Shown here: one piece after another, positions 8,171-17,093 of the stretch
How the letters are laid out: each line of letters begins with the position of its first letter
How positions within the stretch are numbered: the first letter of the stretch is position 1
Source of the DNA: Halopenitus salinus
GTDB lineage: Archaea > Halobacteriota > Halobacteria > Halobacteriales > Haloferacaceae
NCBI RefSeq assembly: GCF_042662125.1
Contig: NZ_JBHSXL010000003.1
Location: 248,001-312,000, forward strand
Direction of reading: 5' to 3'
Length of the DNA: 64,000 nucleotides
Notes under the pieces: model-generated
What the model saw: only the letters and a program-made list of their open reading frames with translations
The model's database searches: none
Told to the model about the DNA's origin: nothing
Made by a program: the position numbers and the translations under genes

Positions 8171-9176
8171 ACGACACCCGATCGTCGGGATCACGATGGG
8201 CGATCCGGGCGGAATCGGCCCGGAAGTGATAGCGAAGGCCTACGGAGGGCTTCTCGAGCGATCGCGACCGATCGTCATCGGCGACGCTGACGTGATCGAG
8301 GCGGCCATCGAGGTCTGTGATCTCGATCTCTCGGTCGAACGCGTCGACGACGTCGCGGACGCGAGCTTCGCGGACGACCGGATTCCCGTCCTCGATCTGG
8401 ACAACGTCGCGGAGATCGTCCGCGGCGAGGTCAAAGAGGAGCACGGCGTCGCGAGCCTCGAGTACATCGAGCGCGCGATCGAGCTCGCGAAGGCCGGATC
8501 CATCGACGCGATCACGACCGCGCCGATCAACAAACAGGCGACGAAGCTCGCCGGGAGCGACTACGCGGGCCACACCGGGATGCTCGCCGACCACACGAAC
8601 ACCGAGAACTACTCGATGATGCTCGTCGAGGACGAGCTGCGCGTCACCCACGTCTCGACGCACGTCCCGCTGCGTGAGGCCTGCGACCTCGTCACCGAGG
8701 AGAACGTCCTGTCCGTCATCCGGCTCACCGACGAGGCGCTCTCGGATCTCGGCATCGAGTCGCCGTCGATCGCCGTTGCGGGGTTGAACCCCCACGCGAG
8801 CGACGGCGGACTCCTCGGGAACGAGGACGGCGAGGAGATCGAACCCGCGGTCCAGCAGGCCCGATCCGAGGGGATCGACGTCGAGGGGCCCGAATCCCCC
8901 GATACGATCTACGTCAGGGCCGCCCGCGGGGAGTTCGACTGCGTGGTCTCGATGTATCACGACGAGGGACACATCCCGATCAAGATGCTCGGGTTCGCCG
9001 GGGGCGACGCCGTCTCCGGGGTCAACGTGACGATCGGCCTGCCGATCATCCGGACGAGCGTCGACCACGGCACGGCCTTCGACATCGCCGGCGAGGGGAT
9101 CGCCTCCGAGCGGAGCCTGATCGACGCGGTCGACGTCGCGGTCGACATGGCGAGTTCGGGAAGGTCGAAACGATGA
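8163..9176 (+). CDS. pdxA2: PdxA2-type 4-phospho-threonate/erythronate dehydrogenase
   Basis: This 337-residue protein belongs to the PdxA family. ITMGDPGGIGPEVIAKA is at the N-terminus. The metal/substrate region TTAPINKQATKLAG is followed by GHTGMLADHT near residue 136. VSMYHDEGHIPIKMLGF near residue 265 supplies the conserved metal histidine. PdxA itself serves PLP synthesis, but haloarchaea generally use the Pdx1/Pdx2 route. The overlap with a DUF1537 kinase therefore indicates the catabolic PdxA2 branch, which oxidises and decarboxylates a 4-phosphotetronate to dihydroxyacetone phosphate with NAD. It overlaps the LarA-like gene by 4 nt (ATGA). Confidence 0.88.
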   Translation: MSERHPIVGITMGDPGGIGPEVIAKAYGGLLERSRPIVIGDADVIEAAIEVCDLDLSVERVDDVADASFADDRIPVLDLDNVAEIVRGEVKEEHGVASLEYIERAIELAKAGSIDAITTAPINKQATKLAGSDYAGHTGMLADHTNTENYSMMLVEDELRVTHVSTHVPLREACDLVTEENVLSVIRLTDEALSDLGIESPSIAVAGLNPHASDGGLLGNEDGEEIEPAVQQARSEGIDVEGPESPDTIYVRAARGEFDCVVSMYHDEGHIPIKMLGFAGGDAVSGVNVTIGLPIIRTSVDHGTAFDIAGEGIASERSLIDAVDVAVDMASSGRSKR

Positions 9177-10495
9177 GCGAGATTCCCCTCGAGGTTCCGG
9201 ACGCGGAGCGGCTCGCCTCGGCCAACGACGCGACGATCGAGGAGTTCCCGCGATTCGCTCCCGTCGAGGTCGACTGGGAGGTGGAGACGATCGAGGACGT
9301 CGACGCCGCCGGCCGGGAGGCGGTCGACGACCTGCCGGCCCTCGACGATCTGGCGGCCGGCGCGGAGATCGCCGTGACCGCCGGGAGCCGCGGCATCCAC
9401 GACTTCCCGGAGATGATCCGCGGCGTCATCGACGAGCTGCAGGCGCGCGGCTACGAGCCGTTCGTCTTCCCCTCGATGGGGAGCCACGGCGGCGCGACCG
9501 CCGAGGGGCAGCGCGAGGTGCTCGCCGACCTCGACATGTCCGAGGAGTCGCTCGGCTGTGAGATACGCGCGACGATGGACGTAGAGCGGGTGGGCGAGCG
9601 GGACGGCAGTCCGGTCTACGCCGACGCCAACGCCGTCGCCGCCGACGCGATCCTGATCGCGAACCGGGTGAAGCCGCACACGGACTTCTCCGCGGGGATC
9701 GAGTCCGGGCTGTGTAAGATGTCCGTGATCGGCATGGGCAAACACCGCGGCGCGGAGATGATGCACAACGCGGCGCTCGCCGGCGACATGGGCGAGGAGA
9801 TCCGCGAGCGCGCGCGGATCCTCATCGAGGAGCTGCCGATCCTCGGCGGGGTCGCGCTGATCGAGAACGCCCGCGACCGGGCCGCCCACGTCGAGGGCGT
9901 TCCCGCCGAGTCGATCCTCGATCGCGAGCCGGAGCTGCTCGAGCGGGCCTACGAGGAGCTGCCGACGCTGCCGGTCGACGATCTCGACCTCCTCGTCGTC
10001 GACGAGAGCGGAAAGGAGGTGAGCGGGACCGGCCTCGACACCAACGTCATCGGCCGGCTGCGGTTCCGCGGCGAGGCGGAGCCCGACACGCCGGATTACA
10101 CCCGCATCTACGTGCGCTCGCTTACGGGGCCCTCACACGGAAACGGTCTCGGAATGGGGCTCGCCGATCTGATCCACGAGGACTTCGTCGCGGATCTGGA
10201 TCTCGGGGACACCTACCTCAACGTCGCGACGAGCGGGGAGACGTCCCGGGCGAACATCCCGCTCATCGTTCCCGAGGACGCGAGCGCGTTCCAGCTCGCG
10301 CCCTCGATCACCGGCACGCCGGACCCGAGCGAGCTTCGGATCGCCCGGATCCCGAACACGATGGAGCCCGGCACGCTCGTCGTCTCCGAGCCCGTCGTCC
10401 CCGAGCTCCAGTCGATGGAGAACGTCACCGTCGGCGAACTGGCGCCGCTCGCCTTCGAGGACGGCGAGCTTCCCGAGGACCCCTACGGCGTCTAG
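9173..10495 (+). CDS. LarA-like (DUF2088, lactate-racemase-domain) protein
   Basis: This 440-residue protein resembles the LarA/DUF2088 superfamily. PSMGSHGGATAEGQREVLAD lies near residue 102, ILIANRVKPHTDFSAGIESG near 165, and LCKMSVIGMGKHRGAEMMHN follows. LarA uses a nickel-pincer cofactor to racemise lactate, and LarA homologues epimerise other 2-hydroxy acids. In this operon it may invert a carbon of a sugar acid before or after phosphorylation. No LarB, LarC or LarE cofactor genes are visible in the window. The gene is translationally coupled to pdxA2. It is the last gene before a convergent permease. Confidence 0.78.
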   Translation: MSEIPLEVPDAERLASANDATIEEFPRFAPVEVDWEVETIEDVDAAGREAVDDLPALDDLAAGAEIAVTAGSRGIHDFPEMIRGVIDELQARGYEPFVFPSMGSHGGATAEGQREVLADLDMSEESLGCEIRATMDVERVGERDGSPVYADANAVAADAILIANRVKPHTDFSAGIESGLCKMSVIGMGKHRGAEMMHNAALAGDMGEEIRERARILIEELPILGGVALIENARDRAAHVEGVPAESILDREPELLERAYEELPTLPVDDLDLLVVDESGKEVSGTGLDTNVIGRLRFRGEAEPDTPDYTRIYVRSLTGPSHGNGLGMGLADLIHEDFVADLDLGDTYLNVATSGETSRANIPLIVPEDASAFQLAPSITGTPDPSELRIARIPNTMEPGTLVVSEPVVPELQSMENVTVGELAPLAFEDGELPEDPYGV

Positions 10496-10690
10496 GTGAG
10501 GGTTCGGTCGCCTTCGATCGGCGGTGTCCCTCACGAAGCGGAACGAATGCGGGGAGAGGAACGTGGGCGGCGGGAGTTGACCGTTGGAGGCGGCCATTCA
10601 CGGCCGGTTCAAAGCGCGAGCGAATCGTGAATCGAGCGCGATCCGAACACGGTCCGATTCCGATCCGGACGCGATCGGCGTGTCGTTCGA

Positions 10691-12055
10691 TCAGGCGAGC
10701 GGCAGGACGGTCGACATGATGAAGACCATCGCGAGACCGCTTATCGACATGATCGTCGCGACCGCGCCGTAGCTTTTGAACGTCTCCATCGTGTTGATGC
10801 CCGCGGTCTCCTTGATGATCCAGAAGCCGCTGTCGTTGAACCACGGGGCGATCATGCCGCCGAAGCCGACCGCCATCATCAGGTAGACCGGATTCACGGA
10901 GAGGCCGCCCGCGAGCGGCGCCATGATCGAGGCGCCGGTCAGGATCGCGACCGTTCCGGATCCCTGTGCGACGCGGATGATCGCGGCGATCAGCCAGCCG
11001 GTGAACAGCAGGCCGAGGCCGATCTCCTCGAGGCCGCCCGCGATGTACTCGCCGACGCCGGCCGTCGCGAGCATCGCACCGAAGGTGCCACCGGCCGCGG
11101 TGATCGCGATGATGTTGCCGCCGGATTTGATCGCCTCGGTCAGCTCCGAGTTGAACAGATCGACGTCGCCGTCCATCTCGAAGCGGTAGAAGGTGTACGC
11201 CGACACCAGCGCGGCCGCGGTCAACGCGAAGTTCGGGTCACCGAGGAACGTCGTCGCCGTGACGATCGAACCGCCCTCGTAGAGCGTGCCCGCGATCGTG
11301 CTCGAGGCGATGAGGACGACCGGAAGCAGAATCGGAAGCAGCGACTCAACGAGGCCGGGGAGCTCCGAGAGGTCCGCCTCGGCCTTGTCGCGCAGGCTGT
11401 CGGCGGTGGCGCCCATCGCCTCGCGCAGCGGGAAGTCCTCACGGCTGTGGAGGAACCGTCCGTAGACGATGCCCGCAAGCAGCGAGGAGGGGAGCGCGAG
11501 CGTCGCGCCCACCAGGATCGCGATGCCGAGATCCACGCCGAGCTCGTCGGCCATCGCGAGCGGACCCGGCGTCGGCGGCACGAGCATGTGCGTCGAGAGC
11601 GCGCCGGCCGCCAGCACAGAGATGTACAGCGAGAGCTTCACGCCCGTCCGCGCCTTCATCGATCGGCCGAGCGGGGCGAGCAGGTAGAACACGTTGTCGA
11701 AGAACACCGGGATCGAAAGCAGGTAGCTGCTTCCGAGCAGGGCGAACTCCGAGTTCTTCTCGCCCGTGATCGACAGGAACGCGCGGACGATGCGTTCCGC
11801 GGCGCCGCTGTCCATCAGGGTCTTCCCGATGATGGCCGCCATCAGGATCGGAATCCCGATGGCCACCATGACGTCGCCGAAGGATCCCGCGATCTCGGAG
11901 GGTACGTCCCCGATCGGTATCTGATCGGTGAAGATCCCGATCGCCATCGACGCGATGACGAGCCCGAGGAACGCGGGTAGTTTGAGCCACACGAGCAACA
12001 GTACGACCGCCGCAACCCCGATTACGAACGGTACGATCGGGTTTGAGAACACCAT
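10691..12055 (-). CDS. GntP-family gluconate/sugar-acid permease
   Basis: The 454-residue protein is a polytopic membrane protein of the GntP family. Recognisable parts are FFDNVFYLLAPLGRSM, LVPPTPGPLAMADELGVDLG (the GntP PPHPGP-like motif, here PPTPGP) and the C-terminal MIAPWFNDSGFWIIKETAG. GntP permeases import gluconate, glycerate or other aldonates by proton symport. It is transcribed divergently from the aldolase and converges on the LarA-like gene, so it most likely supplies the sugar acid for the surrounding enzymes. The ATG is preceded by a TATA-like element at leaderless spacing. Confidence 0.92.
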   Translation of the reverse strand: MVFSNPIVPFVIGVAAVVLLLVWLKLPAFLGLVIASMAIGIFTDQIPIGDVPSEIAGSFGDVMVAIGIPILMAAIIGKTLMDSGAAERIVRAFLSITGEKNSEFALLGSSYLLSIPVFFDNVFYLLAPLGRSMKARTGVKLSLYISVLAAGALSTHMLVPPTPGPLAMADELGVDLGIAILVGATLALPSSLLAGIVYGRFLHSREDFPLREAMGATADSLRDKAEADLSELPGLVESLLPILLPVVLIASSTIAGTLYEGGSIVTATTFLGDPNFALTAAALVSAYTFYRFEMDGDVDLFNSELTEAIKSGGNIIAITAAGGTFGAMLATAGVGEYIAGGLEEIGLGLLFTGWLIAAIIRVAQGSGTVAILTGASIMAPLAGGLSVNPVYLMMAVGFGGMIAPWFNDSGFWIIKETAGINTMETFKSYGAVATIMSISGLAMVFIMSTVLPLA

Positions 12056-12080
12056 GCAATCCCCGTTCCTTGCTCGCGTG

Positions 12081-12096
12081 TATTAATTATTACCAA
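12081..12096 (-). promoter_or_regulatory. gntP promoter: TTGGTAATA element abutting a TATA-like box
   Basis: On the minus strand TTGGTAATAATTAATA ends 25 nt before the gntP ATG. The 3' part (TTAATA) is the likely TATA box. The 5' nine bases match those in the tenA/kinase intergenic palindrome. Confidence 0.45.
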
Positions 12097-12256
12097 TCTG
12101 CTCCGAGAATTAACCAACATCCACACTTCGAGCGGGTCGGTCGGGATTCGACTCGATCGTTCGATCGACCGAGTCGCGATTCCGACCCGTCGGGCGCCGC
12201 ACTCCCGACCTATCGGCCCTTTCAGAAGCTATTTACCGACGTCCTCCGGATCCCGG

Positions 12257-13258
12257 ATGATGCCGTACCATCGCGGGAACGAACTCGCCGACGTCTACGC
12301 GAACGCACGGTCGAACGGCCACGGGTTCGTCGCCAGCAACGTGACCCACCCCGACATCGCCGCCGGCCTCGTCCGCGGCGCCGAGGCGGTGGAGTCGGAC
12401 CTCGTCGCCCAGATCAAACGCGACACCGCCGAGTACCTCGGCGCGGGCGACGTCGCGGCCGGCCTCGAGATCCTCACGACCCAGCTCCGCTCGATCGCCG
12501 ACGACGGGGGCGTGGGCGTCTTCTGTAACGTCGACCACGTCTCGGCCGACGACGACGAGCTGCTGTCGGCGGCCATCGAGTCCGGGAACCCCTCCTCCGT
12601 GATGGTCGACGCCTCCGATCGGCCCTTCGAGGAAAACGTCGAACGGACCGCGGCGGTCGTCGACCGGATCGAGGACCGTGGCGCGGACCTCCTCGTCGAG
12701 GCGGAGCTCGGGACGATCGCCGGCACCGAAAGCGGAGAGACGACGACGGAGGCGTTCTACACCGACCCCGAGGAAGCCGTCGAGTTCGTCGAGCGGACCG
12801 GCTGTGACCTGCTCGCGGTCTCGATCGGCACCGAACACGGGGTCTCGAAGGGACGCGACCTCGACCTCCGCGTCGATCTGGCCGCCGAGATCGACGAGGC
12901 GCTTCGCGCGAACGGCCACGAGATCCCCCTCGTGGTCCACGGCTCCTCGGGACTCTCCGCCGACCAGGTCTCGGCGCTCATGGAGACCGGCGTCTGCAAG
13001 CTCAACACGAACACGCGCTATCAGTACGAGTACGCCAGGACCGCCTGCGAGTTCTACCACGACCACGCCGACGCCATCCTCCCGCCGGAGGGGGTCGAGG
13101 ACGACCGCGAGACGTTCTTTTCGGGGGCGGAGTGGTCGCCGAACAAGGCCGAGTTCAACCCGCAGGTCGTCGGCGAGGAGATCCGCGACCGGATCGCCGA
13201 GGTCTACGGCGATCTCGCGACCGTCTCGGGCAGCGCCGGGGAGAGCCGATATGTGTAG
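12257..13258 (+). CDS. class II fructose-bisphosphate/tagatose-type aldolase family protein
   Basis: This 333-residue protein has the zinc-dependent class II aldolase motifs in order. NVDHVS (about 91-96) carries the catalytic Asp and a zinc His. AELGTI (about 147) carries the Glu. GTEHGVSKG (about 191) and VVHGSSGL (about 227) carry further zinc histidines, and KLNTNTRYQ follows for phosphate binding. Such enzymes split ketose 1,6-bisphosphates or deoxy-sugar-acid phosphates to dihydroxyacetone phosphate plus an aldehyde. It is followed after 39 nt by an FGGY kinase, so it probably cleaves a product of that kinase. The first codons read ATGATG and either could be used. Confidence 0.88.
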   Translation: MMPYHRGNELADVYANARSNGHGFVASNVTHPDIAAGLVRGAEAVESDLVAQIKRDTAEYLGAGDVAAGLEILTTQLRSIADDGGVGVFCNVDHVSADDDELLSAAIESGNPSSVMVDASDRPFEENVERTAAVVDRIEDRGADLLVEAELGTIAGTESGETTTEAFYTDPEEAVEFVERTGCDLLAVSIGTEHGVSKGRDLDLRVDLAAEIDEALRANGHEIPLVVHGSSGLSADQVSALMETGVCKLNTNTRYQYEYARTACEFYHDHADAILPPEGVEDDRETFFSGAEWSPNKAEFNPQVVGEEIRDRIAEVYGDLATVSGSAGESRYV

Positions 13259-13297
13259 GATCGACGGCGCGCGCGACCGGATCGGGGTTCACGAACG

Positions 13298-14869
13298 ATG
13301 AGCGACTACCTGCTCGGACTCGACGCCGGGTTGACCCGCACCAAGGCCGTGATCTTCACTCCCGACGGCGAGGTCGTCGCGCAGTCGGGCCGGGACACGC
13401 CCGAGGACCGGCCCGATCCGGACCGCCGCGAGGTGGACCCCGAGGCCCTCTTCGAGGCATCCGCGGCGACGATCCGTGAGACGCTGGCCGACGGCGACGT
13501 CGCCGCCGAGGACGTCGCCGCACTCGGCGTCTCCGCGCACGGACACGGACTCTACACGCTCGACGCCGACGGCGACCCGGCTCGTCCGGGGATCAAATCG
13601 ACCGACAGCCGCGCGACCGACCTTCTCGAGGAGTGGGAGTCGAACGGCACCGCGGATCGGATCCGCGAGCGGCTGGGCTACGCGCCGTTCGCCGGCGATC
13701 CGATCAGCCTGCTCGCGTGGCTCGAGCGTCACGAGCCCGACGCCTACGACCGGATCGACCGGGTGCTGTTCTGCAAGGACTACATCAAGTACCGCCTGAC
13801 CGACCGCGTCCGGACCGACGAGATGGAGGCGAGCGTCTTCGAGAACCCGCGAACGAACGAGTACGACCGGGAGGCGCTCGAGTCCGCCGGGATCGGTTCG
13901 TGTCTCGACGCGCTCCCGGCGGTCACGCGGAGCTTCGAGTCGTGTGGAACCGTCACCGCCGCGGCCGCCGAGGCCACCGGCCTCGCCGAGGGGACGCCGG
14001 TGGCCTCCGGGCTCCACGACGTCGGCGCGACCGCGCTCGGGACGGGCGCCTACGGCGCGGGGCAGGGGGTACTCATCGTCGGAACGTGGGGCCAAAGCAT
14101 CGTCGTCCTCGACGGCGAGACGGAAGGCGGGAGCGCCCCCGACGCCCCCGACGATCCGGACGCGGCAGGGGGCACGGACGGGCCGGCCCCAGGGCTCACC
14201 AGACGCTACCTCGACGGCAAGCGGCTCCGGTACAAGGGCAACCGCTCGGCCGCGGCCTGTCTCGACTGGTTCGTCGAGGAGGTCGGCCGCGACTGGCACG
14301 ACCGGGCGGACGAGGAGGGCGTGAGCCGGTACGCCGTCTACGATCAAGTCGTCGAGTCCGTGCCCCCGGGCGCGGACGGGGTCCTGTTCCACCCGTACCT
14401 CGACGGGTCGACGGACGCACCGACCGACCGGGGCGGCTTCTACGGGCTCACCACGGACCACACCAAGGCGGACATGCTCCGGGCGGTCTACGAGGGCGTG
14501 GCGATCTCCCAGGCGGCACGGCTCGCCGAGCTGGAGCCCGCGGACGGTCTCGACGACGTTCGGCTGGCCGGCGGCGGCGCGCGAAGCGAGGTCTGGAGCG
14601 ACGTCTTCGCCGCGGCGCTCGACCGCGAGGCGATCGTTCCGGCCGGCGGCGAGGCGGGCGCCCGGGGCGCGGCCATCTGTGCCGGGATCGCCGCCGGGAT
14701 CCATCCCGACCACCGGACGGCCACGGAGCGGATGGTTCGGATCGACCGCACGCACGAACCGGACCCCGAGGCGGCGGCGGTCTACCGCGACCGACGCGAC
14801 ACCTTCGAGTCCGCGCTGGAGGCCATACGGCCGATATGGAAACGCCTAAGCGACGGCGACCGGGCATGA
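13298..14869 (+). CDS. FGGY-family carbohydrate kinase
   Basis: This 523-residue protein has the FGGY kinase two-domain layout. The N-terminal phosphate-1 loop is YLLGLDAGLTRTKAVIF. The middle segment VASGLHDVGATALGTGAYG is followed by the C-terminal ATPase part VRLAGGGARSEVWSDVFAAA. Members phosphorylate xylulose, ribulose, glycerol, erythritol or similar ketoses and polyols. A proline- and acid-rich insertion (about residues 278-300) is a haloarchaeal feature. The gene lies between the aldolase and a 2-hydroxyacid dehydrogenase on the same strand. The substrate is unknown; a sugar-acid-derived ketose is the best inference from context. Confidence 0.88.
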   Translation: MSDYLLGLDAGLTRTKAVIFTPDGEVVAQSGRDTPEDRPDPDRREVDPEALFEASAATIRETLADGDVAAEDVAALGVSAHGHGLYTLDADGDPARPGIKSTDSRATDLLEEWESNGTADRIRERLGYAPFAGDPISLLAWLERHEPDAYDRIDRVLFCKDYIKYRLTDRVRTDEMEASVFENPRTNEYDREALESAGIGSCLDALPAVTRSFESCGTVTAAAAEATGLAEGTPVASGLHDVGATALGTGAYGAGQGVLIVGTWGQSIVVLDGETEGGSAPDAPDDPDAAGGTDGPAPGLTRRYLDGKRLRYKGNRSAAACLDWFVEEVGRDWHDRADEEGVSRYAVYDQVVESVPPGADGVLFHPYLDGSTDAPTDRGGFYGLTTDHTKADMLRAVYEGVAISQAARLAELEPADGLDDVRLAGGGARSEVWSDVFAAALDREAIVPAGGEAGARGAAICAGIAAGIHPDHRTATERMVRIDRTHEPDPEAAAVYRDRRDTFESALEAIRPIWKRLSDGDRA

Positions 14870-14875
14870 TACGTG

Positions 14876-15916
14876 ATGAGCGAACCCCGATGTCTGCTGT
14901 GTGGTGACCCACAACAGCCGAGCGAGTACATGTACGAGTCGGCGAGCGCCCTCGAGGACCACGGCGTGACGGTCGACCGGATGGAGTGGAACGGCGACCT
15001 CGACGCCGCGGCCTTCCGCGACGTGACGATGGACATGGAGGAGCGCGGGCCGAACGACTACGACGCGAGCGACATCGTCGAGAACGTGGGCGACGCGACG
15101 ATGCTCGTCGTCCACAAGGCGCCCGTCTCGCGGGCCGTCCTCGAGGCCGGCGAGGACCTCGAGGTCGTCGCGGCCGCCCGCGGCGGCGTCGAGAACGTGG
15201 ACTTGGAGGCGGCCGAGGACCACGACGTCACCGTCCTGCACGCGCCCGGCCGCAACTCGAACGCGGTCTCCGATTACGCCGTCTCCTTCGGGCTCGCCGC
15301 CCACCGTCGGATCCCCGAGTTCGTCGCGACGACCGGCGACGGCGAGTGGAACCTGGAGTTCGACCCCGCCGGGCTCCCCCGCGACGTCGAACACCTCACC
15401 GTCGGCATCGTCGGGTTCGGCAACATCGGCCGCAAGGTGGCGAGCCGCTGGAACGGCTTCGACCCCGAGGTCATCGCCTACGACCCTTACGTCGACGACG
15501 ACGAGATGCGTGAACACGGGGCCCGCTCCGTGTCGCTCGAGGAGCTGCTGGCCGAATCGGACGTCGTGACGCTTCACGTCCGGCTGACCGACGAGACGAA
15601 ACACATGATCGACGCCGAGGCGTTCGATCGGATGGGCGAGGACGCGCTCCTCGTGAACACCGCCCGCGGCGGGCTCGTGGATACGGACGCGCTCGTCGAG
15701 GCGCTTCGATCGGAATCGATCGGCGCCGCCGCCCTCGACGTCTTCGAGGAGGAGCCGCTTCCGGAGGGTCACCCCCTGTTGTCGCTCCCGAACGTCCTGC
15801 TTTCGCCACACACCGCCGGATCGACACGCGACGCCGTGCTCAACGGCTCGCGGATCGTCACCGAGGACCTGCTTGCGATCCTCGAGGGCGAGGAGCCGAC
15901 GAACCGAGTCGTCTGA
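14876..15916 (+). CDS. D-2-hydroxyacid dehydrogenase, SerA/phosphoglycerate dehydrogenase-like
   Basis: This 346-residue protein has the D-isomer 2-hydroxyacid dehydrogenase architecture. The Rossmann motif GIVGFGNIGRKVA is near residue 177, the substrate-binding Arg is in NTARGGLVDTDAL near 260, and the catalytic His is in SPHTAGSTRDA near 312. It interconverts a 2-hydroxy acid and a 2-oxo acid with NAD(P). The N-terminal cysteine-containing segment CLLCGDPQQP is unusual for the family. The ATG at 14876 was chosen over the adjoining GTG at 14873. It starts 6 nt after the kinase stop, so it is part of the sugar-acid operon rather than of serine synthesis. Confidence 0.86.
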   Translation: MSEPRCLLCGDPQQPSEYMYESASALEDHGVTVDRMEWNGDLDAAAFRDVTMDMEERGPNDYDASDIVENVGDATMLVVHKAPVSRAVLEAGEDLEVVAAARGGVENVDLEAAEDHDVTVLHAPGRNSNAVSDYAVSFGLAAHRRIPEFVATTGDGEWNLEFDPAGLPRDVEHLTVGIVGFGNIGRKVASRWNGFDPEVIAYDPYVDDDEMREHGARSVSLEELLAESDVVTLHVRLTDETKHMIDAEAFDRMGEDALLVNTARGGLVDTDALVEALRSESIGAAALDVFEEEPLPEGHPLLSLPNVLLSPHTAGSTRDAVLNGSRIVTEDLLAILEGEEPTNRVV

Positions 15917-15988
15917 GCGCGCTGCCGGCGTCGTCCTCTCTTCGATCTCGGTTCGGTGGAGCGGTCCGATCGTCGCCGAAGACGCCGA

Positions 15989-16738
15989 TCACGGACGAAA
16001 CACCCACCCCTCGGCGAGGCGTTCAGCCGTGTACCCGAGCGCGTCGAACCGCTCGCGGAGCCAGCCCACCCGGTAGTCGGTTCCCCCCGCGTCGACGACG
16101 TGGGGCTCGAAGTAGACCGTCGGGCGGTGATCCTCGATCGTCCGTTCCGCGCCCGCGATCGCCTCACGTCCGAACCCCTCGACGTCGATCTTGAGGTGAT
16201 CCGGCGGGGGCGCGTCGACGTCGTCGAGACGCACCACCGGAACAGTCGTCGTCTCCCGCACGTCGGCCGTCCACGCCGCGGCGTTTCCGGCGTGAAACGA
16301 GCCGAGCTCGCCGTAGCTCGAGCGGTGAAAGGTCGCCGTCCCCGTCTCCTCGCCGACGCCCTCGGCGCGAACCGACACGCGGTCCTCGAAGTCGTTGCAC
16401 GCGACGTTCCGCCGGAGCTGTTCGACGACCGCCGGGTCCGGCTCGAACGCGACGACCCGGACGTCCGGACGGGTCGCGGCGGCGGCGAGGGTGTAGACCC
16501 CGGTGTTCGCGCCGACGTCGTAGACGACCTCCCCGGGAGCCAGCTCCGAACAGAGCGCCGAAAGCAGCTCGTCGCGACAGTGGCGCGGCAGCGGCTCGTA
16601 GCTTCGAAACCACGCGCCGGCGGCACGCTTCGGCGGCGCCCACACCCGGCGGTCGTGGTTCAGATCGTTGAGCCGGTAGTAGCTCCGATAGGCGGCGTCG
16701 ACGATCGCCGTCCGGGCGCGCGAGATGATCGGGGTCAC
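15989..16738 (-). CDS. FkbM-family methyltransferase
   Basis: This protein of about 249 residues is a class I SAM-dependent methyltransferase. The SAM loop is VVYDVGANTGVYTLAAAA, the acidic ribose residue is in VVAFEPDPAVVEQL, and DHLKIDVEGFGREAIAGAER is the FkbM hallmark (IDVEG). FkbM enzymes O-methylate sugars, polyketides or other small molecules. An upstream ATG would overlap the rhodanese gene, so the GTG at 16738, 8 nt after the rhodanese stop, is preferred. Its place behind the rhodanese and JAMM genes gives no substrate. A glycan or lipid target is possible. Confidence 0.85.
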   Translation of the reverse strand: MTPIISRARTAIVDAAYRSYYRLNDLNHDRRVWAPPKRAAGAWFRSYEPLPRHCRDELLSALCSELAPGEVVYDVGANTGVYTLAAAATRPDVRVVAFEPDPAVVEQLRRNVACNDFEDRVSVRAEGVGEETGTATFHRSSYGELGSFHAGNAAAWTADVRETTTVPVVRLDDVDAPPPDHLKIDVEGFGREAIAGAERTIEDHRPTVYFEPHVVDAGGTDYRVGWLRERFDALGYTAERLAEGWVFRP

Positions 16739-16746
16739 CCGCCCCG

Positions 16747-17070
16747 CTACTCCTCGGTCTCGAGGTCGCCGTCCCACGCTCGGTAGCCGCCCTCCATGCT
16801 CGCGACCCGCGCGTCGTCGTCGACCGCCTCGTAACTCTCGATGAGCTTTGCGGCCTGGATCGACGACTGGCCGATCGGACAGGCGACAACGACCTCCTCG
16901 CCCCAGTCGTGTTCCTCGACGCGTCGGGGGAGTTCGGCCATCGGGACGTTGATCGCGCCTGGAATGTGGCCGTCGGCGTACTGGCGGGGGCTCCGGATGT
17001 CGACGATCTGGACGTCCCCGTTCGCCTTGAGTTTTCCCTCGACCTCATCGGGAGTGACCTCCTCAACCAT
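16747..17070 (-). CDS. rhodanese-like domain protein
   Basis: This 107-residue single rhodanese domain starts with the typical VTPDEVEGKL and VQIVDIRSPRQYADGHIPGA. The active-site loop VACPIGQSS contains the catalytic cysteine, here CPIGQSS rather than the usual CRSGxRS. The C-terminus EGGYRAWDG is standard. Rhodaneses move sulfane sulfur through a persulfide on that cysteine. The gene lies 23 nt downstream of a JAMM protease gene on the same strand and just before the FkbM methyltransferase. A role in sulfur delivery to SAMP-type ubiquitin-like pathways is suggested only by that neighbour. Confidence 0.9.
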   Translation of the reverse strand: MVEEVTPDEVEGKLKANGDVQIVDIRSPRQYADGHIPGAINVPMAELPRRVEEHDWGEEVVVACPIGQSSIQAAKLIESYEAVDDDARVASMEGGYRAWDGDLETEE

Positions 17071-17093
17071 GATTGCCCCTGGGTCGTGACGCC

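Noticed and set aside
8163..9176. Vitamin B6 synthesis role for the PdxA protein
   Set aside because: Overlap with a DUF1537 kinase and the general use of the Pdx1/Pdx2 route in haloarchaea favour the catabolic PdxA2 function.
12056..12256. Riboswitch or small RNA in the gntP/aldolase gap
   Set aside because: Only promoter-like AT tracts are visible; no stable stem-loop or known riboswitch core was found by eye.
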